Assembly: GCA_030609975.1 (NCBI GenBank)
Contig: JAUWSR010000202.1
Location: forward strand, 1 to 7,170
From: Acidobacteriota bacterium
Lineage (GTDB): Bacteria > Acidobacteriota > Aminicenantia > Aminicenantales > Aminicenantaceae
Length of the DNA: 7,170 bases
Reading direction: 5' to 3'
Made by a program: the position numbers and the translations under genes. The stretch's first letter is position 1, and the number at the start of each line of letters is the position of its first letter. Positions 1 through 7,098 of the stretch are shown here, piece by piece. The notes under the pieces were generated by a model that saw only the letters and a program-made list of their open reading frames with translations, did no database searches and was not told the DNA's origin.

Positions 1-1
1 C

Positions 2-130
2 TGCGGATGGAACCTAGACGAAGTATACCTTGAGGGAATAGAATCTGGCGGAACCGACGATAATCTCCTTAATACGATGGCCGGAATGGCTAAAAGTATC
101 GTGAATATCTATGAAAATCTACTCGGCTAA
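2..130 (+). CDS. C-terminal fragment of an unidentified protein (5' end outside window)
   Basis: An open frame runs from the window edge to a TAA at 128-130. It encodes 42 residues that begin CGWNLDEVYLEG and end NIYENLLG. The fragment is acidic and probably helical near its end, and it has no membrane segment. It stops 20 bases before the ATPase start on the same strand, so it may share a transcript with the transporter. I do not recognise the family. A small flavodoxin-like or nucleotide-binding enzyme would be compatible with such a tail, but nothing here demonstrates it. The reading frame is supported by its continuity to a stop placed just before a good gene; the function is left open. 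Confidence 0.6.
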   Translation, partial: CGWNLDEVYLEGIESGGTDDNLLNTMAGMAKSIVNIYENLLG

Positions 131-150
131 AAACAGGGAAACAGTGAACC

Positions 151-834
151 ATGTTACTTGAACTCAATCACATCGAAAAAAAGTTTGATCATCCCTCAGG
201 AGAAGGGGAGATCCTCGTTCTCAAAGATATCTGTTTGGAGGTGCCAAAGGGCGAAGCGGTGGCTGTGATCGGTCCCTCAGGTTCGGGCAAAAGCACACTG
301 TTGAATATCATCGGAGCCCTCGACAGTCCCTCTGCAGGTCTTGTGAAATTTGGAGGAAAGGATCTTGCCGGCCTGGGGAACATCGAGTTATCCGAGATAA
401 GGAACCGGCAGATGGGCTTTGTTTTCCAGCTCCATCATCTCCTGCCTCAGTGTACAGTGTTGGAAAATGTGCTGATCCCCACCATACCTTTTTCTAAAGA
501 TCAGAAAAAGGGAGACGCAGAAGCCAGGGCCAAAAACCTGCTGGAGAAGGTGGGCCTCGAGGCGCATCTGGAACATTTCCCGGCTCAATTGTCCGGTGGA
601 GAGATGCAGCGGGTGGCGGTCGTGAGGGCGCTCATCAACCAGCCCCTGCTTGTATTGGCGGATGAACCAACCGGCTCTCTCGACAGGGAATCTTCGGAGG
701 CTTTGGGACAGCTGCTGGTCGATTTGAACAAAGAACAGGAAACGACTCTGATCGTTGTGACCCATTCACTCGAACTCGCCCGACTTTTGGACAAGGTGTA
801 TAAACTCCAGGATGGAAGCCTGGAAAAGGTATAA
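151..834 (+). CDS. ABC transporter ATP-binding protein, LolD/MacB-type
   Basis: This is the cytoplasmic ATPase subunit that powers the permease encoded next. At 227 residues it has the usual length of LolD-family ATPases. All motifs are intact: Walker A GPSGSGKST at 41-49, Q-loop Gln93 in VFQ, signature LSGGEMQR at 147-154, Walker B LLVLADE at 166-172 with catalytic Glu172, D-loop SLD at 176-178, and H-loop His205 in VVTHS. There is no fused membrane domain, so it is not MacB itself. The stretch HHLLPQCTVLENVLIP after the Q-loop resembles a subgroup I recall from Planctomycetes and Acidobacteria. The ATG at 151 has only a weak ribosome site (AGGGAA, 135-140). Its stop lies 4 bases before the preferred permease start, so the two are almost certainly co-translated. 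ATPase function is near certain; the transported substrate is unknown, and the lolD name is withheld because no lipoprotein-sorting role is shown. Confidence 0.95.
   Translation: MLLELNHIEKKFDHPSGEGEILVLKDICLEVPKGEAVAVIGPSGSGKSTLLNIIGALDSPSAGLVKFGGKDLAGLGNIELSEIRNRQMGFVFQLHHLLPQCTVLENVLIPTIPFSKDQKKGDAEARAKNLLEKVGLEAHLEHFPAQLSGGEMQRVAVVRALINQPLLVLADEPTGSLDRESSEALGQLLVDLNKEQETTLIVVTHSLELARLLDKVYKLQDGSLEKV
822..829 (+). promoter_or_regulatory. Ribosome binding site deciding the permease start
   Basis: GGAAAAGG lies inside the end of the ATPase gene and 9 bases before ATG 839. The alternative in-frame ATG at 812 would add nine residues (MEAWKRYKI) and overlap the ATPase by 23 bases. It has only CCAGG directly against it and an AAGG about 15 bases upstream, so 839 is the better start. 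Confidence 0.55.
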
Positions 835-838
835 GATC

Positions 839-3800
839 ATGAATTTATGGAGGCTTCTGCGCCGCAGCCTGACGTATTACCGCAAGACCCATGTATGGGT
901 GGTCTTGGGAGCTGCGGTCAGCACAGCCATCTTGGTCGGCGCCTTGGTTATCGGGGATTCCGTGCGTTTAAGCCTGCGGCAGATCGTGTTCGACAGGTTG
1001 GGAGGCACGGAGTTTGCACTGACCTCGGGTGACCGTTTTTTTCGCACCCAGCTTGCCGATGAGGTTGCAGGGGAGTTGGAAACTCAAGCCGCGCCTATTC
1101 TGATCGCGCGCGGCATCGTGATCACTGAAGGGGGGCGACGCAGGTCGAACAACATCCAGGTTGTGGGCGTAGATACTCGCTTTGGAGAGATCGGTGGCAG
1201 CGCTGAGCTCTTCGGTTCGCTCACATCGGATGAGGCCCTGGTCAATCTGCCTCTGGCCTCAAAGATGGGCTTGGATGCGAACGATGAATTCCTCCTGCGC
1301 ATGGAAAAGATCGATGCTGTGCCTAAGGATGCACCTTTGGCGCTGGAGTTGGATGCCACCTTTACCAAGCGGCTGAAGGTCAAGGCCGTAGTGCCTGACT
1401 CCCGGTTCGGACGGTTTAGCCTCAGGGCCGATCAGGTCGCACCTTTGACAGTGTTCTTGCCCCTGGATGTGCTGTCGCAAGAAATGGAACGGGAAAACAG
1501 GGCCAACGCCATGTTGATTGCAGCTAAAACCGAAAAATCCCTTGATCTGCAGACAGTCGAACAAGCGGTTTATCACAATTGGATCCTGGAAGATGCCGGA
1601 TTGAAACTGGAGGTGCTGCCAGGAGATCAAGTCGTAGAACTCACATCGGATCGGATTTTTTTGGATTCTTCTGTGGGGGAAGCCGCTTTGACCGTTGCTG
1701 ACAATGCCCGTTTCATACTGACCTATTTTGTCAATGAGATCCGTCTTGGAGACCGGGTGACTCCCTATTCTTTTATAGCCGCCCCGGGAGATTCTCATCT
1801 CCCTTCACCGATGGAGGAAGATGAGATGCTCATCAACACCTGGCTGGCTGCAGACCTCGAAGCAGGCATCGGTGATCAGGTTCGAATCAGCTATTATGTT
1901 CTTGGCTCCAGCCGGAATCTGATCGAATCCAGCTCAATCTTTCGTATCAAGGCTATTGTCCCTCTGGAGGGTCCTTTTGCGGATAAAAGCCTGCTCCCTG
2001 ATTATCCGGGATTAGCAGAAGTGGAAAACACCAGAGATTGGCGGCCGGGAATACCCATCGACCTGGGGCTTATTCGTGATAAGGATGAGGACTACTGGTA
2101 TAAACACCGTGGAACGCCTAAAGCTTTTATCACGTTTAAAGCGGCCCGGAAAATGTGGGCGAATCGTTTTGGCAATTCGACCGCCATCCGTTTTGAAGGC
2201 TGGGAAGCTGGTGAGCTCGAGAAAGACTTGCGGGGCCAGATAGATCCATCTCAGCTCGGATTTTCACTGCAAGAGGTGAGGCTTGAGGGACTTCGTGCTT
2301 CCGTGCAAGGCGTTGATTTCGCCCAGCTTTTTCTAGGCTTGAGTTTTTTTGTTATCCTGGCTGCTCTGCTCTTGACTGGGCTTTTATTCCTGTTCAATGT
2401 TGAGAAACGTTCCCAGGAGTGCGGCTTGCTCCTGGCTCTTGGTTTTTCAAAAAAGCAGGTAAAAAATCAAATCCTGGTTGAGGGAGCCGTACTCGTGGCC
2501 GCAGGGAGTCTTATCGGGGGTGTGCTAGGCATATTCTACAACCAGATATTGCTTTACGCTCTGAAAACAGTTTGGAAGGATGTTATTGGTACCTCTGTGC
2601 TCAATATCTATGTGAGGCCTGGTACCGTTTGTATGGGCATCGCCATCGGGATGATCGTTGCGGTCCTTACGATCTGGATCGTTGCACGCAGACAGGTCAA
2701 GCAGCCGGTCTCTGCCCTGCAGAAAGGATTGACTCGGATCGATTCGTTTTGGAAAAAAAGCCCTCGTAAGAGCCTTATCATCGGCATACTGAGCTTGGGC
2801 AGTGTGATCTTCATCCTGGCAATGACCGATTTTGACCGCGGAAGAGAGGCCTTTGCTTACTTCTTCACTTCTGGATTTTTGCTGTTGGTCAGTGGGATGG
2901 CTTTTATCCACTATTTCCTTTTCTGGTTGGGGAAAAAAACCCGCACCGTCCGTCTTAGCTTGTTCAATATCGGTGTCCGCAATAATGCACGACAGCGAGT
3001 GCGCAGCCTTACACTTATCGGACTAATGGCTTGCGGCCTTTTTATTGTGTTCACAGTAGGCGCTAATCGTCAAAATGTTCTGAAAGACGCAGAAAAACGT
3101 GGATCAGGAACCGGCGGCTTCGCACTGTTTGGTCAAAGCACAATGCCCATTTTGTATGACCTCAACACCGAAGAGGGGAAAGAGAAGTATGGTTTGGAAA
3201 ATATGGATTTCCAGGATGTGAGCCTAGTCCAATTTCGAGTCAAAGAAGGGGATGATGCCAGTTGCTTAAATTTGAATCGAGTTTCCCTTCCTCAGTTGAT
3301 CGGTGTAGATTCGGATGAACTCTCCCAAAGAGGTGCATTTACCTTTATGAAAACCATGGACGAGGTCGATCCTGAAGATCCCTGGTCGGTTCTGAACCAG
3401 AGTCTGCCCGATGGCGCAGTCCCAGCCATCGCGGATAATACCGTTATTGTGTGGGGCTTGGGGAAATCAGTTGGGGATACCCTTACCTATACGGATGAAA
3501 AAGGAGTGTCATTCCCAGTCCGGTTGGTAGGTGGCCTGGCCAACTCGGTCTTCCAGGGGAATATTATTATTTCGCAAGAGGTATTTATGCAAAAGTACCC
3601 ATCGCTGAGCGGCTACCGGCTTTTTCTGGTCGATGCCCCCTTCGATAAAATGACTCGAATTTCCAAAGATATTACCTGGGCTCTGCAGGACCAGGGTTTG
3701 GATCTGACTCCCGCTTCCTCGCGCTTAGCGGAATTTAATCGCGTGGAAAATACCTATCTTTCTATTTTTATTATATTGGGGAGTTTCGGATTGATATTGG

Positions 3801-4132
3801 GGAGTGTCGGTATCGGCATTGTAGTCTGGCGCAACATCCGGGAACGCCGGGGAGAATTGGCTCTTCTGCAGGCTGTGGGTTTCAGCCGGAGGTCCATTCA
3901 TGCGTTGATCCTTTCTGAGCATATGTTCTTAATGCTTACAGGGATATTGTTTGGTCTGGTGGCAGCCCTATTGTCCACGCTGCCGGCTTTGTTCACCCCC
4001 GGTTCTGAGATCCCTTTCATGACCATCCTGGTGTTACTGCTTCTGGTTGTGTTCAATGGAGGCATTTGGACTTTTTCCGCGGCCTTCCTTGCCACCACGG
4101 AAGATCTTATACCTGCCTTAAGAAATGAATAA
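839..4132 (+). CDS. Large FtsX-like ABC transporter permease (10 TM, two periplasmic domains)
   Basis: This is the inner-membrane partner of the ATPase just upstream. It has 1097 residues from ATG 839, or 1106 from ATG 812. By hydrophobicity I count ten membrane segments, near residues 20-41, 496-519, 543-570, 594-616, 645-662, 672-697, 721-741, 974-997, 1026-1050 and 1060-1084. This is the duplicated 1+3+2+1+3 layout of YbbP-like permeases, with a first periplasmic domain of about 450 residues and a second of about 230. Each half carries the FtsX-family cytoplasmic loop: ECGLLLALGFSKKQV, and RRGELALLQAVGFSRRSI near the end. YbbP has about 800 residues and LolC/LolE about 400, so the periplasmic parts are enlarged. 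The second periplasmic domain contains SGTGGFAL and GDDASCLNLNR, which I remember as conserved in long planctomycete-type permeases. Substrates of this class include lipoproteins, lipids and peptides; none can be chosen here. The frame is intact throughout. Confidence 0.93.
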   Translation: MNLWRLLRRSLTYYRKTHVWVVLGAAVSTAILVGALVIGDSVRLSLRQIVFDRLGGTEFALTSGDRFFRTQLADEVAGELETQAAPILIARGIVITEGGRRRSNNIQVVGVDTRFGEIGGSAELFGSLTSDEALVNLPLASKMGLDANDEFLLRMEKIDAVPKDAPLALELDATFTKRLKVKAVVPDSRFGRFSLRADQVAPLTVFLPLDVLSQEMERENRANAMLIAAKTEKSLDLQTVEQAVYHNWILEDAGLKLEVLPGDQVVELTSDRIFLDSSVGEAALTVADNARFILTYFVNEIRLGDRVTPYSFIAAPGDSHLPSPMEEDEMLINTWLAADLEAGIGDQVRISYYVLGSSRNLIESSSIFRIKAIVPLEGPFADKSLLPDYPGLAEVENTRDWRPGIPIDLGLIRDKDEDYWYKHRGTPKAFITFKAARKMWANRFGNSTAIRFEGWEAGELEKDLRGQIDPSQLGFSLQEVRLEGLRASVQGVDFAQLFLGLSFFVILAALLLTGLLFLFNVEKRSQECGLLLALGFSKKQVKNQILVEGAVLVAAGSLIGGVLGIFYNQILLYALKTVWKDVIGTSVLNIYVRPGTVCMGIAIGMIVAVLTIWIVARRQVKQPVSALQKGLTRIDSFWKKSPRKSLIIGILSLGSVIFILAMTDFDRGREAFAYFFTSGFLLLVSGMAFIHYFLFWLGKKTRTVRLSLFNIGVRNNARQRVRSLTLIGLMACGLFIVFTVGANRQNVLKDAEKRGSGTGGFALFGQSTMPILYDLNTEEGKEKYGLENMDFQDVSLVQFRVKEGDDASCLNLNRVSLPQLIGVDSDELSQRGAFTFMKTMDEVDPEDPWSVLNQSLPDGAVPAIADNTVIVWGLGKSVGDTLTYTDEKGVSFPVRLVGGLANSVFQGNIIISQEVFMQKYPSLSGYRLFLVDAPFDKMTRISKDITWALQDQGLDLTPASSRLAEFNRVENTYLSIFIILGSFGLILGSVGIGIVVWRNIRERRGELALLQAVGFSRRSIHALILSEHMFLMLTGILFGLVAALLSTLPALFTPGSEIPFMTILVLLLLVVFNGGIWTFSAAFLATTEDLIPALRNE

Positions 4133-4171
4133 AGCCGAGCAGGCTAAATGAGTTCAATTCTTCAACGAAAT

Positions 4172-4200
4172 ATAGTAAAATTATCAGATTAATAGTAAAA
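4172..4200 (+). repeat. Direct repeat of ATAGTAAAA, 20-base period, in the gap before the first propeller gene
   Basis: ATAGTAAAA occurs at 4172-4180 and again at 4192-4200, exactly 20 bases apart, or about two helical turns. An imperfect inverted repeat GTTCAA-TTC-TTCAAC lies just upstream (4152-4166). The surrounding 4133-4234 gap has no gene and no clear terminator. The arrangement could be a paired regulator site for the propeller genes, but short A/T-rich repeats also arise by chance. I found no well-spaced -35/-10 pair here. Confidence 0.3.
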
Positions 4201-4220
4201 ATAACCGCCCAGAGTGAACA

Positions 4221-4226
4221 GAGGAG
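4221..4226 (+). promoter_or_regulatory. Strong ribosome binding site of the first propeller gene
   Basis: GAGGAG sits 8 bases before ATG 4235. An in-frame GTG at 4214 lies upstream of this site and would put it inside the coding region and add seven charged residues before the signal peptide. The site therefore fixes the start at 4235. Confidence 0.7.
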
Positions 4227-4234
4227 AAGATAAC

Positions 4235-5596
4235 ATGAAAAGAGCTGCAGCCTACCTAACGTTGTTAATGTTCTTTTTTGCGAGCGTAGGAATGCTTCTG
4301 GCCGCTGACAATTGGCCGCATTGGAGAGGTCCCTCGCATAATGGGATCGTGGATTCAAAGACGGTTCCTACGACTTGGAGCTTGTCTGATAACATTAAAT
4401 GGAAAACTCCCTTGCCTGCCTGGAGCGCGGCCACTCCGATTTTATGGGGAGACTATGTTTTTGTGACGTCTCCCTCCAAAGCCGAGCCAAAAGCCAAAGA
4501 ACCAGAAGAAAAGCCTGCTGAACAACAGCAATCACGGAGGCGGCGTCGGGTCAGCATCGATCCCGGTGGTCCTGAACTGTTCCTGTACTGCATCTCGAAA
4601 AAAGATGGAAGCATTCTCTGGAAAAAGCTCCTGGATAACAAAAACGAGCTCCATCGCAAGCAGAACGATGCCACTCCCTCTCCTGTTACCGACGGCAAAC
4701 ATGTTTGGATCGTCACCGGAACCGGAGTGGTAGCTGCTTTTGATATGAACGGCAAGCAGGTTTGGAAAATGAATCTGCAGCAGGATTACGGCACGTTTGG
4801 TTTAAACTGGGGATATGCTTCATCGCCTTTGTTGTACCAGGGGAGCCTCATTATCGAGGTTCTGCACGGCATGAATACAGATGATCCTTCCTATATCATC
4901 TCTGTGAATGCTCTGACAGGAAAAGTGAACTGGAGGCAGGAGCGTCCCACCGATGCGCAAAGAGAATCCCCGGATGCGTACACCACTCCTGTGGTGCTCG
5001 AGTTTGGAGACCAGACCCAGATCGTGATCTCCGGCGCTGACTATGTGACCGGACACGATCCCAAAACCGGAAAGGAGATCTGGCGAGCGGCCGGCTTGAA
5101 TCCCTTGAACCGTCCCAATTACCGTATTGTGGGAACCCCTATCATCAATGGCGATATCATTTACGCTCCTACCCGGAAAAAACCGCTGCTGGCGCTGAAA
5201 GTCGGGGGAAGCGGGGATATTTCTGAAAGCCACCTTCTCTGGAAATATGAGGGCTCGGGTGCTTCCGATGTGCCTTCCCCCATTTGTGATGGCAAATATT
5301 TCTACATAGTAGAGGATCGCGGATTGGTGACCTGTCTGGATGCCAAATCCGGTGCTGTGATCTATGAAGCACAGGCGACTCGAGAGGGGATTGTGAGTGC
5401 CTCTCCGATCATTGCCAACGGAAAGATGTACATCCTGAATGAAAATGGAATCACTACGATTGTTGCCACCGGTCCGGAATTTAAGATCCTGGGTACAAAC
5501 GAGCTCGATGGGACTTACACCTTAGCATCCCCAGCCGTTTCCGGATCCCAGCTCTTCATCCGTACCTCGAGCCACATCTACTGCATCGAAGAATAA
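4235..5596 (+). CDS. Exported PQQ-like beta-propeller protein (WRGP family), first copy
   Basis: The product has 453 residues. It opens with a Sec-type signal peptide: basic MKR, a hydrophobic core to about residue 22, and likely cleavage after Ala24 (LLAA|DNW). There is no lipobox cysteine, unlike BamB. The mature protein begins with WPHWRGP (27-33), the hallmark start of this family. It then runs through blade-like repeats with the PQQ-type pattern of a turn followed by Trp: DGSILW near 124-129, NGKQVW 172-177, TGKVNW 228-233, TGKEIW 278-283, and SGAVIY 372-377. Between the first strands and the first repeat is a low-complexity insert (about 81-106), rich in Lys, Glu, Pro and Gln and ending in five arginines. 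No heme site or other enzyme domain is visible. A periplasmic scaffold, binding or envelope-assembly role is more likely than PQQ-dependent oxidation, but the function is unknown. It follows the transporter by 102 bases and precedes a paralogue. Confidence 0.9.
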   Translation: MKRAAAYLTLLMFFFASVGMLLAADNWPHWRGPSHNGIVDSKTVPTTWSLSDNIKWKTPLPAWSAATPILWGDYVFVTSPSKAEPKAKEPEEKPAEQQQSRRRRRVSIDPGGPELFLYCISKKDGSILWKKLLDNKNELHRKQNDATPSPVTDGKHVWIVTGTGVVAAFDMNGKQVWKMNLQQDYGTFGLNWGYASSPLLYQGSLIIEVLHGMNTDDPSYIISVNALTGKVNWRQERPTDAQRESPDAYTTPVVLEFGDQTQIVISGADYVTGHDPKTGKEIWRAAGLNPLNRPNYRIVGTPIINGDIIYAPTRKKPLLALKVGGSGDISESHLLWKYEGSGASDVPSPICDGKYFYIVEDRGLVTCLDAKSGAVIYEAQATREGIVSASPIIANGKMYILNENGITTIVATGPEFKILGTNELDGTYTLASPAVSGSQLFIRTSSHIYCIEE

Positions 5597-5597
5597 C

Positions 5598-5651
5598 AAT
5601 AAATGGGGACGGTCCTATTTTTCCAAAATAAATAGAACCGTCCCAATTATT
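5598..5651. repeat. Imperfect palindrome with GGGACGGT/ACCGTCCC arms, REP-like mobile element or hairpin
   Basis: Bases 5606-5620 (GGGACGGTCCTATTT) pair with 5630-5644 over 15 positions, with one C/A mismatch (5614 against 5636), around a 9-base loop. With a bulged G5605 and one mismatch, the pairing continues through AATAA at 5598-5602 and TTATT at 5647-5651. The element starts two bases after the first propeller's stop. I recall GGGACGGTTCTATTTT-type palindromes as dispersed repeats in genomes that carry REP-associated (Y1/IS200-like) transposases; that link is from memory. No transposase is present here. The hairpin may also stop or stabilise transcripts between the propeller genes, although the downstream tract is AATTATTT rather than a clean run of T. 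Confidence 0.65.
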
Positions 5652-5687
5652 TGGGAAGATTTGTAAAATAAAATCGTCTTAAATATA

Positions 5688-5693
5688 AAGGAG
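5688..5693 (+). promoter_or_regulatory. Strong ribosome binding site of the second propeller gene
   Basis: AAGGAG lies 6 bases before ATG 5700, in an otherwise A/T-rich leader. It gives the second propeller its own strong translation signal and confirms the start chosen. Confidence 0.75.
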
Positions 5694-5699
5694 TTTTAT

Positions 5700-7040
5700 A
5701 TGAAAAAACTGTCTTTGACTTTGGGATTAATAGTATTTGCTGCCTTGATTTTGAGTGCGGCTGTTAACAACTCGGAATTTGAAAAGAACTGGCATCAGTG
5801 GCGCGGTCCTTACATGACAGGGTTATCTCCTAACGCAAACCCGGCTCTGGAATGGAGCGAGAGCAAGAATGTCAAATGGAAGATCGCAATTCCCGGCAAA
5901 GGTCATGCAACTCCGATTATTTGGGGAAATCAAATATTTGTACAGACAGCCATCCCGCATGAAAAGGAAGCTCCTCCTCCCAAGGAAAAGGAAGGTGAAC
6001 AAGGCCGTCGCAGGGGGATGCCCTCAAGGAAAACGATGGTAAAACACAGTTTTGTTATATTATCCATCAACAAAGACGATGGAAAGATCCTCTGGCAGAA
6101 AATATTAAAAGAGGAAGTTCCTGAGGAAGCGACACACGACCTGGGGAGTTGGGCCTCCAATTCTCCCATCACCGACGGTGAGTTTGTCTATGCCTATTTT
6201 GGATCTCGTGGTTTGTTCTGTCTGGATCTGCAGGGTAATCTCAAATGGGAACGCGACTTCGGACAGATGTCAAAGCACATGGAATTCGGCGAAGGCAGCT
6301 CACCAACAGTATATGGGGACAACGTTATTGTTCTTTGGGACCATAACGGAGATTCCTTCCTCTATGTACTGGATAAAAAGACAGGCAAGGATGTCCACAA
6401 GATTGCACGGGATGAGAAAACGTCTTGGGCGACACCTCACGTGGTTGAAGTCGACGGGACGCCTCAGATCATAACCCTCGCCACCAGCCGAATGCGTAGC
6501 TATGACCTGGGCACCGGAGATTTGATCTGGGAATGCACCGGTATGACCTCGAACGTCATCCCTTCACCGCTGGTACAGGACGGGATCTTGTATGCCACAA
6601 GCGGCTTTCGCGGGAATGCTCTTATGGCCATAGACTTAGCAAAAGCAAAGGGGGATATAACCGACTCCGATGCCATTCTCTGGAAATACGACGGCAAAGA
6701 AACACCCTATACACCATCGGGGCTGCTTTATGAGGACAAACTGTATTTGCTGCGGGCCAATAACGGAGTCCTCAATTGTTTTGATATTAAAACCGGCGAG
6801 CCGATCTATAGCGGCCAACGGTTCGAAGGGATGGGCAATATCTTTACTTCCCCGGTCGGCGCCCAGAACCGCGTGTACATCCTGGGACAAAAGGGTATCA
6901 CTTTTGTTGTCCAGCATGGACCTGAATTTAAGATCTTAGCCAAAAACATACTGGAGGACAGTTTCCACTCTTCCCCAGTCATCTTGGGAAACCGGATCTA
7001 CTTGCGTGGATTCGAGCATCTTTACTGCATCGAAGAATAA
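5700..7040 (+). CDS. Exported PQQ-like beta-propeller protein (WRGP family), second copy
   Basis: The product has 446 residues and is a paralogue of the preceding gene. A signal peptide (MKKLSLTLGLIVFAALILSA) probably ends after Ala21, again without a lipobox. The mature start contains WHQWRGP (31-37). A Lys/Glu/Pro-rich then Arg-rich insert (about 86-112) sits where the first copy has its insert. Repeats follow with turn-then-Trp patterns: DGKILW near 127-132, GNLKW 179-183, GTGDLIW 271-277, AILWKYDG 325-332, and TGEPIY 365-370. Blocks such as GSWASNSPITDG, GSRGLFCLDL, FGEGSSP, WDHNGDSF, TSWATPHVVE and YATSGFRGNAL look like a strongly conserved subfamily that I recall from planctomycete-type genomes. 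Both copies end in GPEFKIL and then YCIEE. Cysteines at 174, 279, 360 and 443 are scattered and form no heme motif. The function is unknown; a soluble periplasmic or extracellular binding or scaffold role is the cautious reading. The gene is complete. Confidence 0.92.
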   Translation: MKKLSLTLGLIVFAALILSAAVNNSEFEKNWHQWRGPYMTGLSPNANPALEWSESKNVKWKIAIPGKGHATPIIWGNQIFVQTAIPHEKEAPPPKEKEGEQGRRRGMPSRKTMVKHSFVILSINKDDGKILWQKILKEEVPEEATHDLGSWASNSPITDGEFVYAYFGSRGLFCLDLQGNLKWERDFGQMSKHMEFGEGSSPTVYGDNVIVLWDHNGDSFLYVLDKKTGKDVHKIARDEKTSWATPHVVEVDGTPQIITLATSRMRSYDLGTGDLIWECTGMTSNVIPSPLVQDGILYATSGFRGNALMAIDLAKAKGDITDSDAILWKYDGKETPYTPSGLLYEDKLYLLRANNGVLNCFDIKTGEPIYSGQRFEGMGNIFTSPVGAQNRVYILGQKGITFVVQHGPEFKILAKNILEDSFHSSPVILGNRIYLRGFEHLYCIEE

Positions 7041-7069
7041 CAATTAGCCTGAACTATTCATAAATTTGA

Positions 7070-7098
7070 CCGACACCGAGATATATATTCATTATAAT
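7070..7098 (+). promoter_or_regulatory. Candidate sigma70-type promoter for a gene beyond the window
   Basis: CCGACA (7070-7075, four of six matches to TTGACA) and TATAAT (7093-7098, a perfect -10) are separated by 17 bases, in AT-rich DNA 30 bases after the second propeller's stop. Transcription would start near 7105 and run out of the window. No coding frame is evident in 7041-7170, and I see no convincing terminator after 7040. Confidence 0.35.

Noticed and set aside
812..838. Earlier in-frame ATG for the permease, giving a 23-base overlap with the ATPase gene
   Set aside because: ATG 839 has a better-spaced GGAAAAGG and begins with the typical short basic leader MNLWRLLRRSL. The earlier start remains possible.
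1259..1798. Long minus-strand open frame (179 codons) within the permease gene, and similar antisense frames elsewhere
   Set aside because: These lie opposite well-supported genes and encode no recognisable motifs; they are by-products of the coding strand's codon use.
4134..4146. AGCC-GAGCA-GGCT as a terminator after the permease
   Set aside because: A four-base-pair stem with no following T run is too weak to call.
4214..4234. GTG start upstream of the first propeller
   Set aside because: It would place the strong GAGGAG site inside the coding region and put charged residues before an otherwise normal signal peptide.
5661..5689. TTGTAA and TATAAA with a 17-base spacer as a promoter for the second propeller
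   Set aside because: Transcription would begin at or after the strong AAGGAG ribosome site, which would then be missing from the message.
4235..7040. PQQ-dependent dehydrogenases
   Set aside because: Both proteins are shorter than quinoprotein dehydrogenases and lack a cytochrome c CxxCH motif. Only the propeller repeat pattern is shared.
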